DNA of 29,699 nt from a virus. A program made the position numbers and the translations under genes. How positions within the stretch are numbered: position 1 is the stretch's first letter; the number at the start of each line of letters is the position of its first letter. The notes beneath the pieces are model-generated. The model was not told where the DNA came from. It worked only from the letters and a program-made list of their open reading frames with translations, and searched no databases. Location of the stretch: IMG/VR virus record IMGVR_UViG_3300021185_004118, positions 1 to 29,699 of that record; one strand, written 5' to 3'. Shown in pieces: positions 20,042-29,148 of the stretch.

Positions 20042-23000
20042 TTAAAAATTACCTATCGAACCACTACTTGGTATTACTTTAACTCTCATATTTGTTGCAG
20101 TACTATTTATTGCAGCACCTAATACGTGCCACTTATCAAACCCACCTTGTGTTCCATCAACATCAAGTGTGTGAATTACTGATGGAGATGGACCTAAAGG
20201 TGCAGATGTTCCATCAGCATAGTGAACTAAACAATATTCTCCCACAGTACTTCCTCCAAATCCATCTGTCATTGAAGTTGGTACATTTATCATACTTGAA
20301 CCACTTGGTATTACAAATACTGTTTGTACCGCACTTCCCCAACTCATGTTTCCTGCAGATGCAGAAATAATTTCTGCAAAATCTGAACCACTTATCGTTG
20401 CCGCAAGTGTCATAGTTTTACCACCAGCAAGTGAATATGAACTATCACCTACCGATGTTTTAATTTTGTAATACGGTGATGCAGTATTTGCTGTATAAGC
20501 AGTTACTTCAGGTGGAGTATCACTATTTAAGGTACTCGCACCCATCACCGAGTTATACGCACTCGAATAATTACCATCCGAAGCGTAGTTCGAATAATAA
20601 ATATATACTTTACCAGTATTTGCTGATTGGTCAACTGTTATTGTTTCATTTGATAGTGTTACTGATTCTGAGTAAGTATCTGTTACTACTATGTTGATTG
20701 AGTACGTTCCTGCCTCTAAAGAACCAGTTGGTTGTATCTCAAATGGTGATGTTGAACCACTTACATCAAATTTACCACCATCAGTACCCGCGAGGGTAAC
20801 TGTAAATGGTGAATTACTTTCTACATCAGTTACTACCAATGTACCTGCATCTGAATCAGCAACTGCATTATCACTTTCGTAGTTTGATGATGATGTAAAC
20901 GAAGCAACCGGTGATTGGTTACCAAATACATTCAAGGTAACTGAACCACTACCAACATTTCCATATTGGTCATCAAATGTTATTGTTGTACTTACTGTAT
21001 CTCCACTTTGTGTTAATGAACCACTCAAATCTACTGCTAAAGTTAATCCACCAGTATCATTTATTGCAATTGCCGCATTTGATGATGTGAATGATTGTAC
21101 TATTGGTGAACCAAATGATGGTGAGTAAGATACATCAACATCTCCAGCGTTTCCATTTTCAAATCCAGTCGCATCTCTTAATACCGAACCACTTAATGCA
21201 GATTCTATTGCATAAACTGCAGTATCACCACTCATTGTACCTGCATCTGCTTGTGTTATTACTAACGAACCACTTACAACTCGTGTATTAAATCCATGTT
21301 CATCTTTTAATGTTACTTCCCAAGGGTAAGTTCCACTTGGTACTGAAGTATTATTTACATTTAATCTCATATTTGGAGTTGAAACCGATGGTGTGAAATA
21401 AGTTGAGTTGTAACTTGACCAAGTTAAACCAGCATTTGGCATTGAATCACTTTCAGTATCAGATATTGTTAATTCTAATACTTCAACTGAACCAGTTGCT
21501 TGGTTTGTATTTTCAAATTGAGTTGAAAGTGAACTTGTAGTTGGTGCATTGTTTGTAGTTACATTAACTGATATAGAACCACTACCTACATTACCATGTT
21601 GGTCTGCCCAAGTTATATTAGAGGTGATTGAATCTCCACTTGTTTCACTACTTCCACTTATATTTGTTCCTACTGATAAATTACCACTTGCATTTACAGA
21701 AACAAATGCATTTGATGAAGTAAACTCTTGTACAACTTGTGAACCATAGTTAGGTGAATAAGAAACTCCTAAATCTCCTTGTGTTCCTGTTCTACCATTT
21801 GAGTTTGTTACGATATTGTTACCATTTACAGCTGATTCTATAACATAGAACGTACCATTTGTTGAAAGAGTACCTAAATCAGCCTCTGCGATTGTTATTT
21901 CTCTTTCATATTGTGATGTTTCACCAAATTGGTCAAAGATTGAAGCAGTATATGAATAAGTTCCACCATCAAAATCAGATGCCGCAGTTAACTGAACTGA
22001 AGAAGTGTTTGAATTTTGTGGTTCTATGTTAAATTTACCTGCATCTGTTCCACTTAAACTCATACTGAATGGAGTATCTGATTCTTCATCTGTAATTGTT
22101 AGTGAAACCATTAATGCACTTGATGTTGCTTGGTTTGTATTGTAAACTCCACTATTATTAGTGAACGAAGCACTTGGATGTGAGTTTCCAAATACATTTA
22201 CTGTTAAACTACCACTACCAACATTACCATAGTTATCTTGGAATGTAATATCAGATGAAATTGTATCACCTGAACTTGTAAGTGAACCGCTTATATCAAC
22301 TGCAAGGGTAAGATTACCACTTGAATCAATATCTATCGATGGATTTGATGAAGTAAATGATTGAACACTCGGAGTTCCATCTGAACCAGAGTATGAAACA
22401 GTTAATTGAGAGGTATTACCACCTTCAAAGCCAGTTGCATCTCTCAATGAATCATTATTTCTTGCTGATTCTATAATATGAGAGGTTGTATCTCCACCAA
22501 GTGTACCAGTATCGGTTTGATTGATTGAAATCGTGTTACCTATGTAATCTGAAACTTCACTATAAGAATCAGATACTCTTAGGTTATAAGTTATGGTCCC
22601 TGCAGATAAATTCTCATTTGCTCTAATGTATAAAGAAGATGAATTTGAGTTTGTATAATTGAGATTGAGTTTCCCCGCATCAGTACCAGATAAAGAAGCA
22701 GAATAAGGAGTATCACCTTCAGTGTCAGTTATCGAAACAAGAACCAAGTTTGTATTTGTTGTTGCTAAATTTGTATTTAGATTAGAATTTTGTAATGTGA
22801 ACGATGCACTTGGGTGATGGTTGTGTACTATATCTACATTTAAGTTATCAGTCGTTATTGTACCGAAAGTATTAGTAAATGTAATTACAGAATCCAATGA
22901 ATCATCACTTTGTGTTACAGAACCACTTAAATCAACTCCTAATGATAAATTACCACTGCCATTTATTACAATTGCTGGATTTGATGATGTAAATGTTCCA

Positions 23001-26000
23001 CTTTGATTTGAATTATAATCTGCAGTACTAGAACCATAGTTTGTTGTTTTTATAGTTGTACCATTTTCTTCAGATTCTTTAATATACGGTCCTGCTGACC
23101 AGTTATCAGAAATAATTGCTGGTGTATCATCAGTAATTGGTATTGTGATGATTGCAGGGTTAGATGATTCGTTATATGAATCTTTAACTTGAACTGTATA
23201 TTGATATTCGTTTATTAAATCGGAATTTAAGAAAACTCCTACTTTTCTCGTTACTACTCCACTTGAACTCATTTGGAATGGGTTCTCATGTGGGTCTGTT
23301 AATTGAGAAGTACCACCATACGAACCACTTGATACATTTACATTATCTAATTCTAACTTATATAAAGTAAAGTTAGCAAATGTTATAGTATCTCCTTCAT
23401 TATCTGCTGCAGATATTGTTCCAACAGTTGTTCCATCTGATGAATTCTCATTTATAGATGATAGTGATTGATTTGAAATAGTTGGTACTAAGTTATCAGT
23501 TACATTTACAGTAATTGGTAAAACAACTATTGAATCAGAATCTTGTCCTAACTCATAGTGTTCATCTGATGCAGATATACTGAAATTATATGTTGTTTGT
23601 TCTTCATAATTTAAAGAACCAGTATTTTGTAAGATATCAACATACGTTGATGATTTTATTACTTCAAAATGATTACCATCTATTGAAGATGAGTGTATTG
23701 TTATTGAATCTCCATTTGCATCTGTAAAGAATACTCTTTTTAATAAAGTATTATCAGCTGAACTTTCATTTAAGTTTGAAGTTACCGATGTAATTACATT
23801 TCCACTAGTAGAAGTTTCTCTAAATACAGGTGTTGAGTTTGGTGTTACAAATATTGTAATATCTTTTTCAATTGATGAGTTAAATGTATCAGTTGTTTTT
23901 GCAATAAACGTATGTCCATGTGAACCACCTACTAAATCAGTATTAAATGATGCAGATGTTGGTACTGCATTTAAGGTTACAATACCATTGGATGCAACTC
24001 TAACTAAATCATCAGTATATGTTGAACCTGTGCCAAATGTTAATGCCTGTCCTTCAGGGTCTGTTGCTTCTAAAGTAAATATTGGTGAACCACTTGAACT
24101 ATATTCAGATATAGTTTGATTACCACTTGTTATAGCAGGGTCTGAGTTTGGATAAAATACTGCGTTTAAGAAATCTACTACTGAACCACTTGTACCTGGA
24201 TTAAACGATGATGAAAACATCGTTGGTAGTTTTTCTTGTGATACAATTCTATTTCCATCAAAATCAGTATCTCCACCACCACCAGAACCACTTAACGCAT
24301 ACCTTGTATCATAAGAAGATGTTAATTGTGATGAACCACTTATTGTACCAGCTGGTATTTCAGTTAAATAAGATGATGTAAACGAACTTAAACCATCTAC
24401 TTCTGTTTGAATTGAAGAAGTGAATACGTTTAATGAACTTATATCAGTTTTAGAACCACTTAAAACACCTGTTCCGCCTAAAGTTCTAAGAACAGAACCA
24501 GAAACCAATCCATCAGGAAGTTCTGTTAGGTAAGATGATGTTTGAGCAGATATAGCATTTACTTCTGTTTGTATTGATGAAGTAAATGTATTTAACGAGT
24601 CAATTACAGTATGTGATGAGGATATAAATCCTAAATCAGTAATTTGTTGTGAACCACTAATAATATTAGTAGGTATATTTGTTAAATCAGTATAATCAGA
24701 TACACCACTTGAACCACTTAAAGAATATCTTGTATCATAAGAAGAAGTTAATTGAGATGAACCACTAATTACACCACTTGGTAAAGTAGATGTAGTATCA
24801 AGTGAAATTACCCAATACCCATCATAGTAAACATAAAGATTACCATCGTCTGATTTCCACCATAAATCTCCTTGTGATGGAGAACTTGGTGCAGAATCTG
24901 AAACAGTTACACTTGAACTACCACCACTTGCAGAAGATGATATAATATAGTTACTACCATCTACATTTATTGTTATATTTTCACCTGCAACTAATGAACC
25001 ACTAAATACACCATCAGAATCTAATTTAGATTTTATACTTGTATCTATTGATGATGTGAATGTTTCAAGAGCAGTTAACCTTTGTCTACTTGAAGTATAA
25101 TGGTTTGCAAATGCAGTATCGTTTTCTGTATCAGTTGAGTTAACTAAATTAACAATTTCTACGAATTGGTCATAATCTGCATTAGCACCACTTAGTATAT
25201 TATCTATTCTACCCTTTTCAGTTAATATCTGAGTATCAAATGATGCAGAATCAGTATAATAAGAAGATGTAAATGTATTTAAGTGTGTTATATTTGTTAA
25301 ATCATCATATGAACCTGTATTTGATTCAATTTCACTAACTCTTTGTTCTAAAGAAGAAGTTATTGAATCTATACCACTTAATCGTGTATCGGTTGATGAT
25401 GTATAATCATTTAATGAACTTATATCTGTATGAGAACCACTAAGTAATCCTTTACCACCAGTTAGAACATCATAATCTACTTGAGATGAACCACTTACTA
25501 ATCCACTTGGAACATTTGTAAGTTGAGTATAATCTGTTGTACCACTACTACCACTTGGTATTGTTATTGTATTACCACTTGATATTGTAAGTTGGTCTCC
25601 ACTTATAGAAAGTGTTTGAGAATCAGTTTCACTTGTTAAATACGATGATGTTGCTGCAGATAATGCATCTACTTCGGTTTGTATTGATGAAGTAAACGTA
25701 TTTAAATGAGTTACATCTGTATGTGATGAAGAAATGAATCCTAAATCACTTATTTGTTGTGAACCACTAATTGTTCCTGCTGGTGTATTATCACCACTAC
25801 TTGTTACAAATCCTAATTCTGCTATTTGAGATGAACCACTTATGATTCCACTTGGGAATTGTTCTGATGAACTTATGATTCCTCTTCCAATAGTTTCATA
25901 AGAACCTGTTACATTTGATAATTGAGTTATTCTTGTATCTAATGAAGAAGTTGTTTGTTCTAAGTTAGATATTTTAATATCGTTTGAAGCAGTATAAGAG

Positions 26001-26725
26001 TTTAATGATGTAGTTGAATCAGAAGATGATATAAATCCTAAATCTGTTATTTGTTCTGAACCACTAATTGTTCCAGCAGGTGTACTATCACCACTTTCTG
26101 ATACGAAACCAAGTTCAGTTATTTGAGCAGAACTACTTATAATATCAGTTCCACCTAATATTTGAATTGAACCACTAATTAAACCACCTGGTATATTTGA
26201 TAAGTTTACATTCCAATTAGCACCACTACCACTTGCATTTATACCATCTATTCTTGTATCAAATGATGATGAATCATTAAAATATGATGAAGTAAATGAG
26301 TTTAGTGATATGTTAGAACCACCACCACTACTACTACCAGTCGGTATTGTAATTGTATTACCACTTGAAATTGTAAGTTGGTCTCCACTTATAGAAAGTA
26401 TTTGACTATCTGAACCTGTATTATCAGTTGCGTTTTCTAAAGTAGTTATTCTACTATCTAAAGATGTACTAAAAGAAGTAAACCCGTCTGTTTGTGTTAT
26501 ATCTATTTGACCTGAACCACTAACTAAAGTTGGTAAAGCTACTATTGAACTAAATGGTATGTTAACAAGTGAACTTCCATCACCAGTAAATGAACCACTA
26601 AATGAACCAGTTACACCACTTGCAGCTGCTAAGTTAACCGAACCTGCGTTTACAGCGAAATCCCCCTCGATTACCGATGCGGTTACTACTCCTTGTATCT
26701 GTTTACTTTGAATTAATGTTGCCAT
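20042..26725 (-). CDS. Giant tail fibre/adhesin with cadherin-like domains and ~210-residue tandem repeats
   Basis: At 2227 residues this is the largest protein here. N-terminus: MATLIQSKQIQGVVTASVIE, then GSFTGDGSSLVNI. Residues about 70-600 are SGSSQI, LGFISSS and SLNxFTSS repeats that predict a trimeric shaft. Residues about 608-640 contain SAPSSPSQGDLWWKSDDG and LYVYYDGYWV, a module common in phage fibres. Residues about 850-1210 look cadherin- or Ig-like, with EATDPEGQALTF, NYEEQTTYNFSISASDE and NENSSDGTTVGTISAADNEG. From about 1212 to 2040 a unit of about 210 residues is repeated, with NxxPSASFT, SLSGTDAGKFN and IESAxN motifs. The last 190 residues are unique and Gly/Ser-rich, ending SSGSIGNF; they may be the receptor-binding tip. 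Only one Cys is visible. The start follows the upstream stop by two bases (TAAGAATG), with AAAGGAAAG unusually far upstream, suggesting coupling. Confidence 0.9.
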   Translation of the reverse strand: MATLIQSKQIQGVVTASVIEGDFAVNAGSVNLAAASGVTGSFSGSFTGDGSSLVNIPFSSIVALPTLVSGSGQIDITQTDGFTSFSTSLDSRITTLENATDNTGSDSQILSISGDQLTISSGNTITIPTGSSSGGGSNISLNSFTSSYFNDSSSFDTRIDGINASGSGANWNVNLSNIPGGLISGSIQILGGTDIISSSAQITELGFVSESGDSTPAGTISGSEQITDLGFISSSDSTTSLNSYTASNDIKISNLEQTTSSLDTRITQLSNVTGSYETIGRGIISSSEQFPSGIISGSSQIAELGFVTSSGDNTPAGTISGSQQISDLGFISSSHTDVTHLNTFTSSIQTEVDALSAATSSYLTSETDSQTLSISGDQLTISSGNTITIPSGSSGTTDYTQLTNVPSGLVSGSSQVDYDVLTGGKGLLSGSHTDISSLNDYTSSTDTRLSGIDSITSSLEQRVSEIESNTGSYDDLTNITHLNTFTSSYYTDSASFDTQILTEKGRIDNILSGANADYDQFVEIVNLVNSTDTENDTAFANHYTSSRQRLTALETFTSSIDTSIKSKLDSDGVFSGSLVAGENITINVDGSNYIISSSASGGSSSVTVSDSAPSSPSQGDLWWKSDDGNLYVYYDGYWVISLDTTSTLPSGVISGSSQLTSSYDTRYSLSGSSGVSDYTDLTNIPTNIISGSQQITDLGFISSSHTVIDSLNTFTSSIQTEVNAISAQTSSYLTELPDGLVSGSVLRTLGGTGVLSGSKTDISSLNVFTSSIQTEVDGLSSFTSSYLTEIPAGTISGSSQLTSSYDTRYALSGSGGGGDTDFDGNRIVSQEKLPTMFSSSFNPGTSGSVVDFLNAVFYPNSDPAITSGNQTISEYSSSGSPIFTLEATDPEGQALTFGTGSTYTDDLVRVASNGIVTLNAVPTSASFNTDLVGGSHGHTFIAKTTDTFNSSIEKDITIFVTPNSTPVFRETSTSGNVITSVTSNLNESSADNTLLKRVFFTDANGDSITIHSSSIDGNHFEVIKSSTYVDILQNTGSLNYEEQTTYNFSISASDEHYELGQDSDSIVVLPITVNVTDNLVPTISNQSLSSINENSSDGTTVGTISAADNEGDTITFANFTLYKLELDNVNVSSGSYGGTSQLTDPHENPFQMSSSGVVTRKVGVFLNSDLINEYQYTVQVKDSYNESSNPAIITIPITDDTPAIISDNWSAGPYIKESEENGTTIKTTNYGSSTADYNSNQSGTFTSSNPAIVINGSGNLSLGVDLSGSVTQSDDSLDSVITFTNTFGTITTDNLNVDIVHNHHPSASFTLQNSNLNTNLATTNTNLVLVSITDTEGDTPYSASLSGTDAGKLNLNYTNSNSSSLYIRANENLSAGTITYNLRVSDSYSEVSDYIGNTISINQTDTGTLGGDTTSHIIESARNNDSLRDATGFEGGNTSQLTVSYSGSDGTPSVQSFTSSNPSIDIDSSGNLTLAVDISGSLTSSGDTISSDITFQDNYGNVGSGSLTVNVFGNSHPSASFTNNSGVYNTNQATSSALMVSLTITDEESDTPFSMSLSGTDAGKFNIEPQNSNTSSVQLTAASDFDGGTYSYTASIFDQFGETSQYEREITIAEADLGTLSTNGTFYVIESAVNGNNIVTNSNGRTGTQGDLGVSYSPNYGSQVVQEFTSSNAFVSVNASGNLSVGTNISGSSETSGDSITSNITWADQHGNVGSGSISVNVTTNNAPTTSSLSTQFENTNQATGSVEVLELTISDTESDSMPNAGLTWSSYNSTYFTPSVSTPNMRLNVNNTSVPSGTYPWEVTLKDEHGFNTRVVSGSLVITQADAGTMSGDTAVYAIESALSGSVLRDATGFENGNAGDVDVSYSPSFGSPIVQSFTSSNAAIAINDTGGLTLAVDLSGSLTQSGDTVSTTITFDDQYGNVGSGSVTLNVFGNQSPVASFTSSSNYESDNAVADSDAGTLVVTDVESNSPFTVTLAGTDGGKFDVSGSTSPFEIQPTGSLEAGTYSINIVVTDTYSESVTLSNETITVDQSANTGKVYIYYSNYASDGNYSSAYNSVMGASTLNSDTPPEVTAYTANTASPYYKIKTSVGDSSYSLAGGKTMTLAATISGSDFAEIISASAGNMSWGSAVQTVFVIPSGSSMINVPTSMTDGFGGSTVGEYCLVHYADGTSAPLGPSPSVIHTLDVDGTQGGFDKWHVLGAAINSTATNMRVKVIPSSGSIGNF
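20608..23100 (-). repeat. Tandem ~210-residue repeats of the giant fibre
   Basis: Homologous points (the VFGN or VHNH turn before PSASF-type strands) fall near residues 1300, 1508, 1722 and 1930, a period of 208-214 residues. Each unit has an Asp-rich loop (TDTEGDTP, TDEESDTP, TDVESNSP), an SGTDAGK-type turn, an IESA motif and FTSSNxxIxIxxSGNLxLAV. The third unit is most diverged (NAPTTSSLSTQFE) and the last is truncated. Confidence 0.8.
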
Positions 26726-26727
26726 TC

Positions 26728-27096
26728 TTATCTACTCACTATCTTTCCTTTTACTGAAAAATCTTCCTTCACTATATCAGCAGGGACAAGTGTTATATTT
26801 TCTGTAAAATTAATTACTATATCTGTACCATTATCTATAACCGAATATGTATCAGCCGTTTTCTTTATTCCTTGTAAATAAATATCAACATAATCATCAA
26901 TTGAATCAACTGAAACATCTTGGAATATAAATTTTTTATTAGAAAGTGTTGCCGTAAATAAAACCCCATTTAAAGAAATAGAATCAGGTACATGACTAAA
27001 TATTTCCATATCTTGAAATGTTTCTAATACTAAATCCTTAAACCTCTGTCTATCATCAACAGGAGTTACTATATTTGGTTTAATTCTACTACTCAT
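26728..27096 (-). CDS. Small protein of unknown function upstream of the giant fibre
   Basis: The 122-residue soluble protein begins MSSRIKPNIVTPVDDRQRFK. I recognise no family. Residues about 69-120 (YVDIYLQGIKKTADTYSVID and TDIVINFTEN) follow a beta pattern also seen in the 110-residue neighbour and at the C-terminus of the gp15-like protein: a hydrophobic VYVNG-like strand, a Y turn, an I-x-F strand and a final D-x-V strand. The start codon overlaps the end of the upstream gene by 8 bases (ATGAGTAG), and its stop is two bases before the giant fibre start, so all are one operon. An adaptor linking the tail to fibres is plausible from position, not proven. Confidence 0.75.
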   Translation of the reverse strand: MSSRIKPNIVTPVDDRQRFKDLVLETFQDMEIFSHVPDSISLNGVLFTATLSNKKFIFQDVSVDSIDDYVDIYLQGIKKTADTYSVIDNGTDIVINFTENITLVPADIVKEDFSVKGKIVSR

Positions 27097-27421
27097 CTAC
27101 TTGTATATCTCCCTCTATCTTAATATCATCATCTAATTCTAAATTATATCCAAAATTTTCTTTTTTAAATTTAATTAAAAAATCTTTTCCACTATGTTCA
27201 AATAAATAATCATCTTCAACTATAAATTGACCATTAATAAATATATCAAAACGTGCATGTTCGGGTCTAAAATCTCTTAAAAGAATATCCAAATCTTTCA
27301 TTCTACCATTAGCAAGTTTCCATATCCAATATAATGGATGATTCATGTTCTCAGGAGTTAATTGATACTCATCCGGCTCATGAACTTGTTTTAATATTTT
27401 TTTTAAATCTTTTATTGCCAT
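27089..27421 (-). CDS. Small protein of unknown function following gp15
   Basis: The 110-residue acidic protein (MAIKDLKKILKQVHEPDEYQ) contains NHPLYWIWKLANGRMKDLDI, a helical amphipathic stretch. A C-terminal beta module follows (58-110) with FDIFINGQFIVEDDYLF, FLIKF and DDDIKIEGDI. No family is recognised. It begins within the stop codon of the gp15-like gene (TAATG) and ends 8 bases inside the next gene. This arrangement implies translational coupling and probably a shared role in tail completion or fibre attachment. Confidence 0.75.
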   Translation of the reverse strand: MAIKDLKKILKQVHEPDEYQLTPENMNHPLYWIWKLANGRMKDLDILLRDFRPEHARFDIFINGQFIVEDDYLFEHSGKDFLIKFKKENFGYNLELDDDIKIEGDIQVDE

Positions 27422-28581
27422 TATAATTCTATAAATTTACCTGTTATACCAAATTCATCTGTATTTTCTAAAATATATCCTAACTCAGTTTGAGTTGATT
27501 GTAAATCAGTAGGATATGTTCCACCTACTGAAAGTGAACCTGTTGCGAAGTTAAAATAAACTTCATCAGTACTATCTTGATATACATAATTATATTTTGC
27601 TTTTGGTATTATTACACCATTTACATAAACTCTAAACCATTCATCTTCATTAAATGTACCAATTAATTCTGGTGGTAATTTTGGAAGTTCTACTCCACTA
27701 ATTTTCATCGTATCATCATCTACAAAAGAACCTTGTATAGAACCCCTAACTGCAATAAAATCAATTACATCAGAATATTCATTTACTAATTTCTTTTTTA
27801 CACTTGAGTTTGTTACATTTCCACCATCTAATCCTGTTAAATCAGTTTCCAATCCCCAAACTACTTTTTTAGGTGTAATTGATTTTTTATGAGTTGATTC
27901 ATTATCAAATTGTTCTGGTAAAAGATATGCATAAACTGCCATTGTAAAATTAGTTCTAACTATTCTCTGAGAACCTTCACTTACTTCGGTTGTATTATCA
28001 AATGAATCTATTTTTACTCTAAATTTAAATCCACCCTTGTCTCCCCAATACTCATCTGTTGCATATTGGAATGCTTCAACAACTTTATTCATGTGTTCTG
28101 TAAAATCAGTCCAAATGATTACTTCATATGTAATGTTTACATAATCAGGTATTACAATATCATATAATTCAACTGGTTTTTGTGTTCCAGTCATTGCTGA
28201 AAACTTATCATATCTGTGTTTTTTTGAATATCTTGATACTGAGGGGTATGAAACGTGTCTATTCATCGTATTTGATAACGCATCATCTCTATTAATAGAG
28301 TTTCTTTTAAACATTACCAATGGAATTTGTAATACTCCTTTTTTATCTCTTAAATACCCATCTTTTTGTACAGATTTCCATCTTTCAGGATTTCCATACA
28401 CAACTGGTATCTTTTGTTTTTCTTGGAAGATTTCAACAGTAGGTAATACGGTATCTATCATGTGTTCGGCAATTGCCATATCCACATCATATAACTTTAC
28501 ACCTTTTCCTTGCTCAATACTTTGTTTTTTGTATTGAGTTCCTCGATTAACAGGTAAGTTTTTTAAAGGGTCGATTGCCAT
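27421..28581 (-). CDS. gp15: Tail sheath stabiliser/tail completion protein, T4 gp15-like
   Basis: In T4, gp15 forms a hexameric ring at the head-proximal end of the tail, stabilising the sheath and joining it to the neck. Shared features are an early I-P-V-x-Y-x strand motif (KIPVVYGNPERW), a central NITYEVIIWTDFTEHMNKVV (compare MIYELSIFTRYEDDMFQIV in T4), then FKFRVKIDS and a late TNFTMAVYAYLLPE (compare LTFEVNGWMYPP). At 386 residues it is longer than T4 gp15 (272). The extra C-terminus (about 310-386) holds an RVYVNGVIIPKAKYNYVY beta module ending GITGKFIEL, absent in T4 as far as I recall. Its start overlaps the gp14-like stop by one base (TAATG), with AAAGGAT about 13 bases upstream. 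The 13-14-15 order supports the call. Confidence 0.85.
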   Translation of the reverse strand: MAIDPLKNLPVNRGTQYKKQSIEQGKGVKLYDVDMAIAEHMIDTVLPTVEIFQEKQKIPVVYGNPERWKSVQKDGYLRDKKGVLQIPLVMFKRNSINRDDALSNTMNRHVSYPSVSRYSKKHRYDKFSAMTGTQKPVELYDIVIPDYVNITYEVIIWTDFTEHMNKVVEAFQYATDEYWGDKGGFKFRVKIDSFDNTTEVSEGSQRIVRTNFTMAVYAYLLPEQFDNESTHKKSITPKKVVWGLETDLTGLDGGNVTNSSVKKKLVNEYSDVIDFIAVRGSIQGSFVDDDTMKISGVELPKLPPELIGTFNEDEWFRVYVNGVIIPKAKYNYVYQDSTDEVYFNFATGSLSVGGTYPTDLQSTQTELGYILENTDEFGITGKFIEL

Positions 28582-29144
28582 TAGTGATATATCCTTTCAT
28601 CTATTTGAATTTGACTTCTTCTTACCATAAATCCAACACCAATAAGTGTATTGTTAGAATTTTGGAATGTATTTGTTTCTTTATCGTAAATTTGAGGTTG
28701 TCCACCAATTCTTTGGTTTTCTCGTATGTTATCCATTTCATAATAGATACCATCAAATAAAATAACATCTCCAATCTCAGGATAACCAACTGATAAGTTT
28801 TGTATTGCTTCTGTTGGTATTAATGTACCATTTACATCTCTAATTTTAGGAACTGAGTGTGAAGTTTCTCTCAATCGTTCTCTATTGAATCTAAATTCAA
28901 CTGCTTGTTGTTTATCTGCACCGAATCCTTCGTAAACTACATTCATTGGTTCTCTATCTACTATCGCCATAATAGTAGAAGGGGCTCTCCATACTTTACC
29001 AAGAGATTCACCATATAGATTAGTTTTAGTTTCACCCACAGATACCTTGAACAAGGTTACTGCTTGTTCTACTACATAATCTACCACCTCCTCAGAGATA
29101 GTTTTTATGAAATCCAAATCCTTTGCATTGAAAAACTTTGGCAT
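28581..29144 (-). CDS. gp14: Neck protein, gp14-like
   Basis: The 187-residue protein begins MPKFFNAKDLDFIKTISEEV. It contains VDYVVEQAVTLFKVS, TNLYGESLGKVW, a beta-rich FRFNRERLRE segment and PEIGDVILFDGIYYEMDNI near the C-terminus. This pattern is typical of gp14-type head completion/neck proteins of T4-like marine phages. T4 gp14 is longer (256 residues). Its place between gp13- and gp15-like genes agrees with the conserved 13-14-15 order. AGGA overlaps the upstream stop and precedes the start by about 8 bases. The role is to close the portal vertex and accept the tail. The call rests partly on synteny. Confidence 0.7.
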   Translation of the reverse strand: MPKFFNAKDLDFIKTISEEVVDYVVEQAVTLFKVSVGETKTNLYGESLGKVWRAPSTIMAIVDREPMNVVYEGFGADKQQAVEFRFNRERLRETSHSVPKIRDVNGTLIPTEAIQNLSVGYPEIGDVILFDGIYYEMDNIRENQRIGGQPQIYDKETNTFQNSNNTLIGVGFMVRRSQIQIDERIYH

Positions 29145-29148
29145 AACG

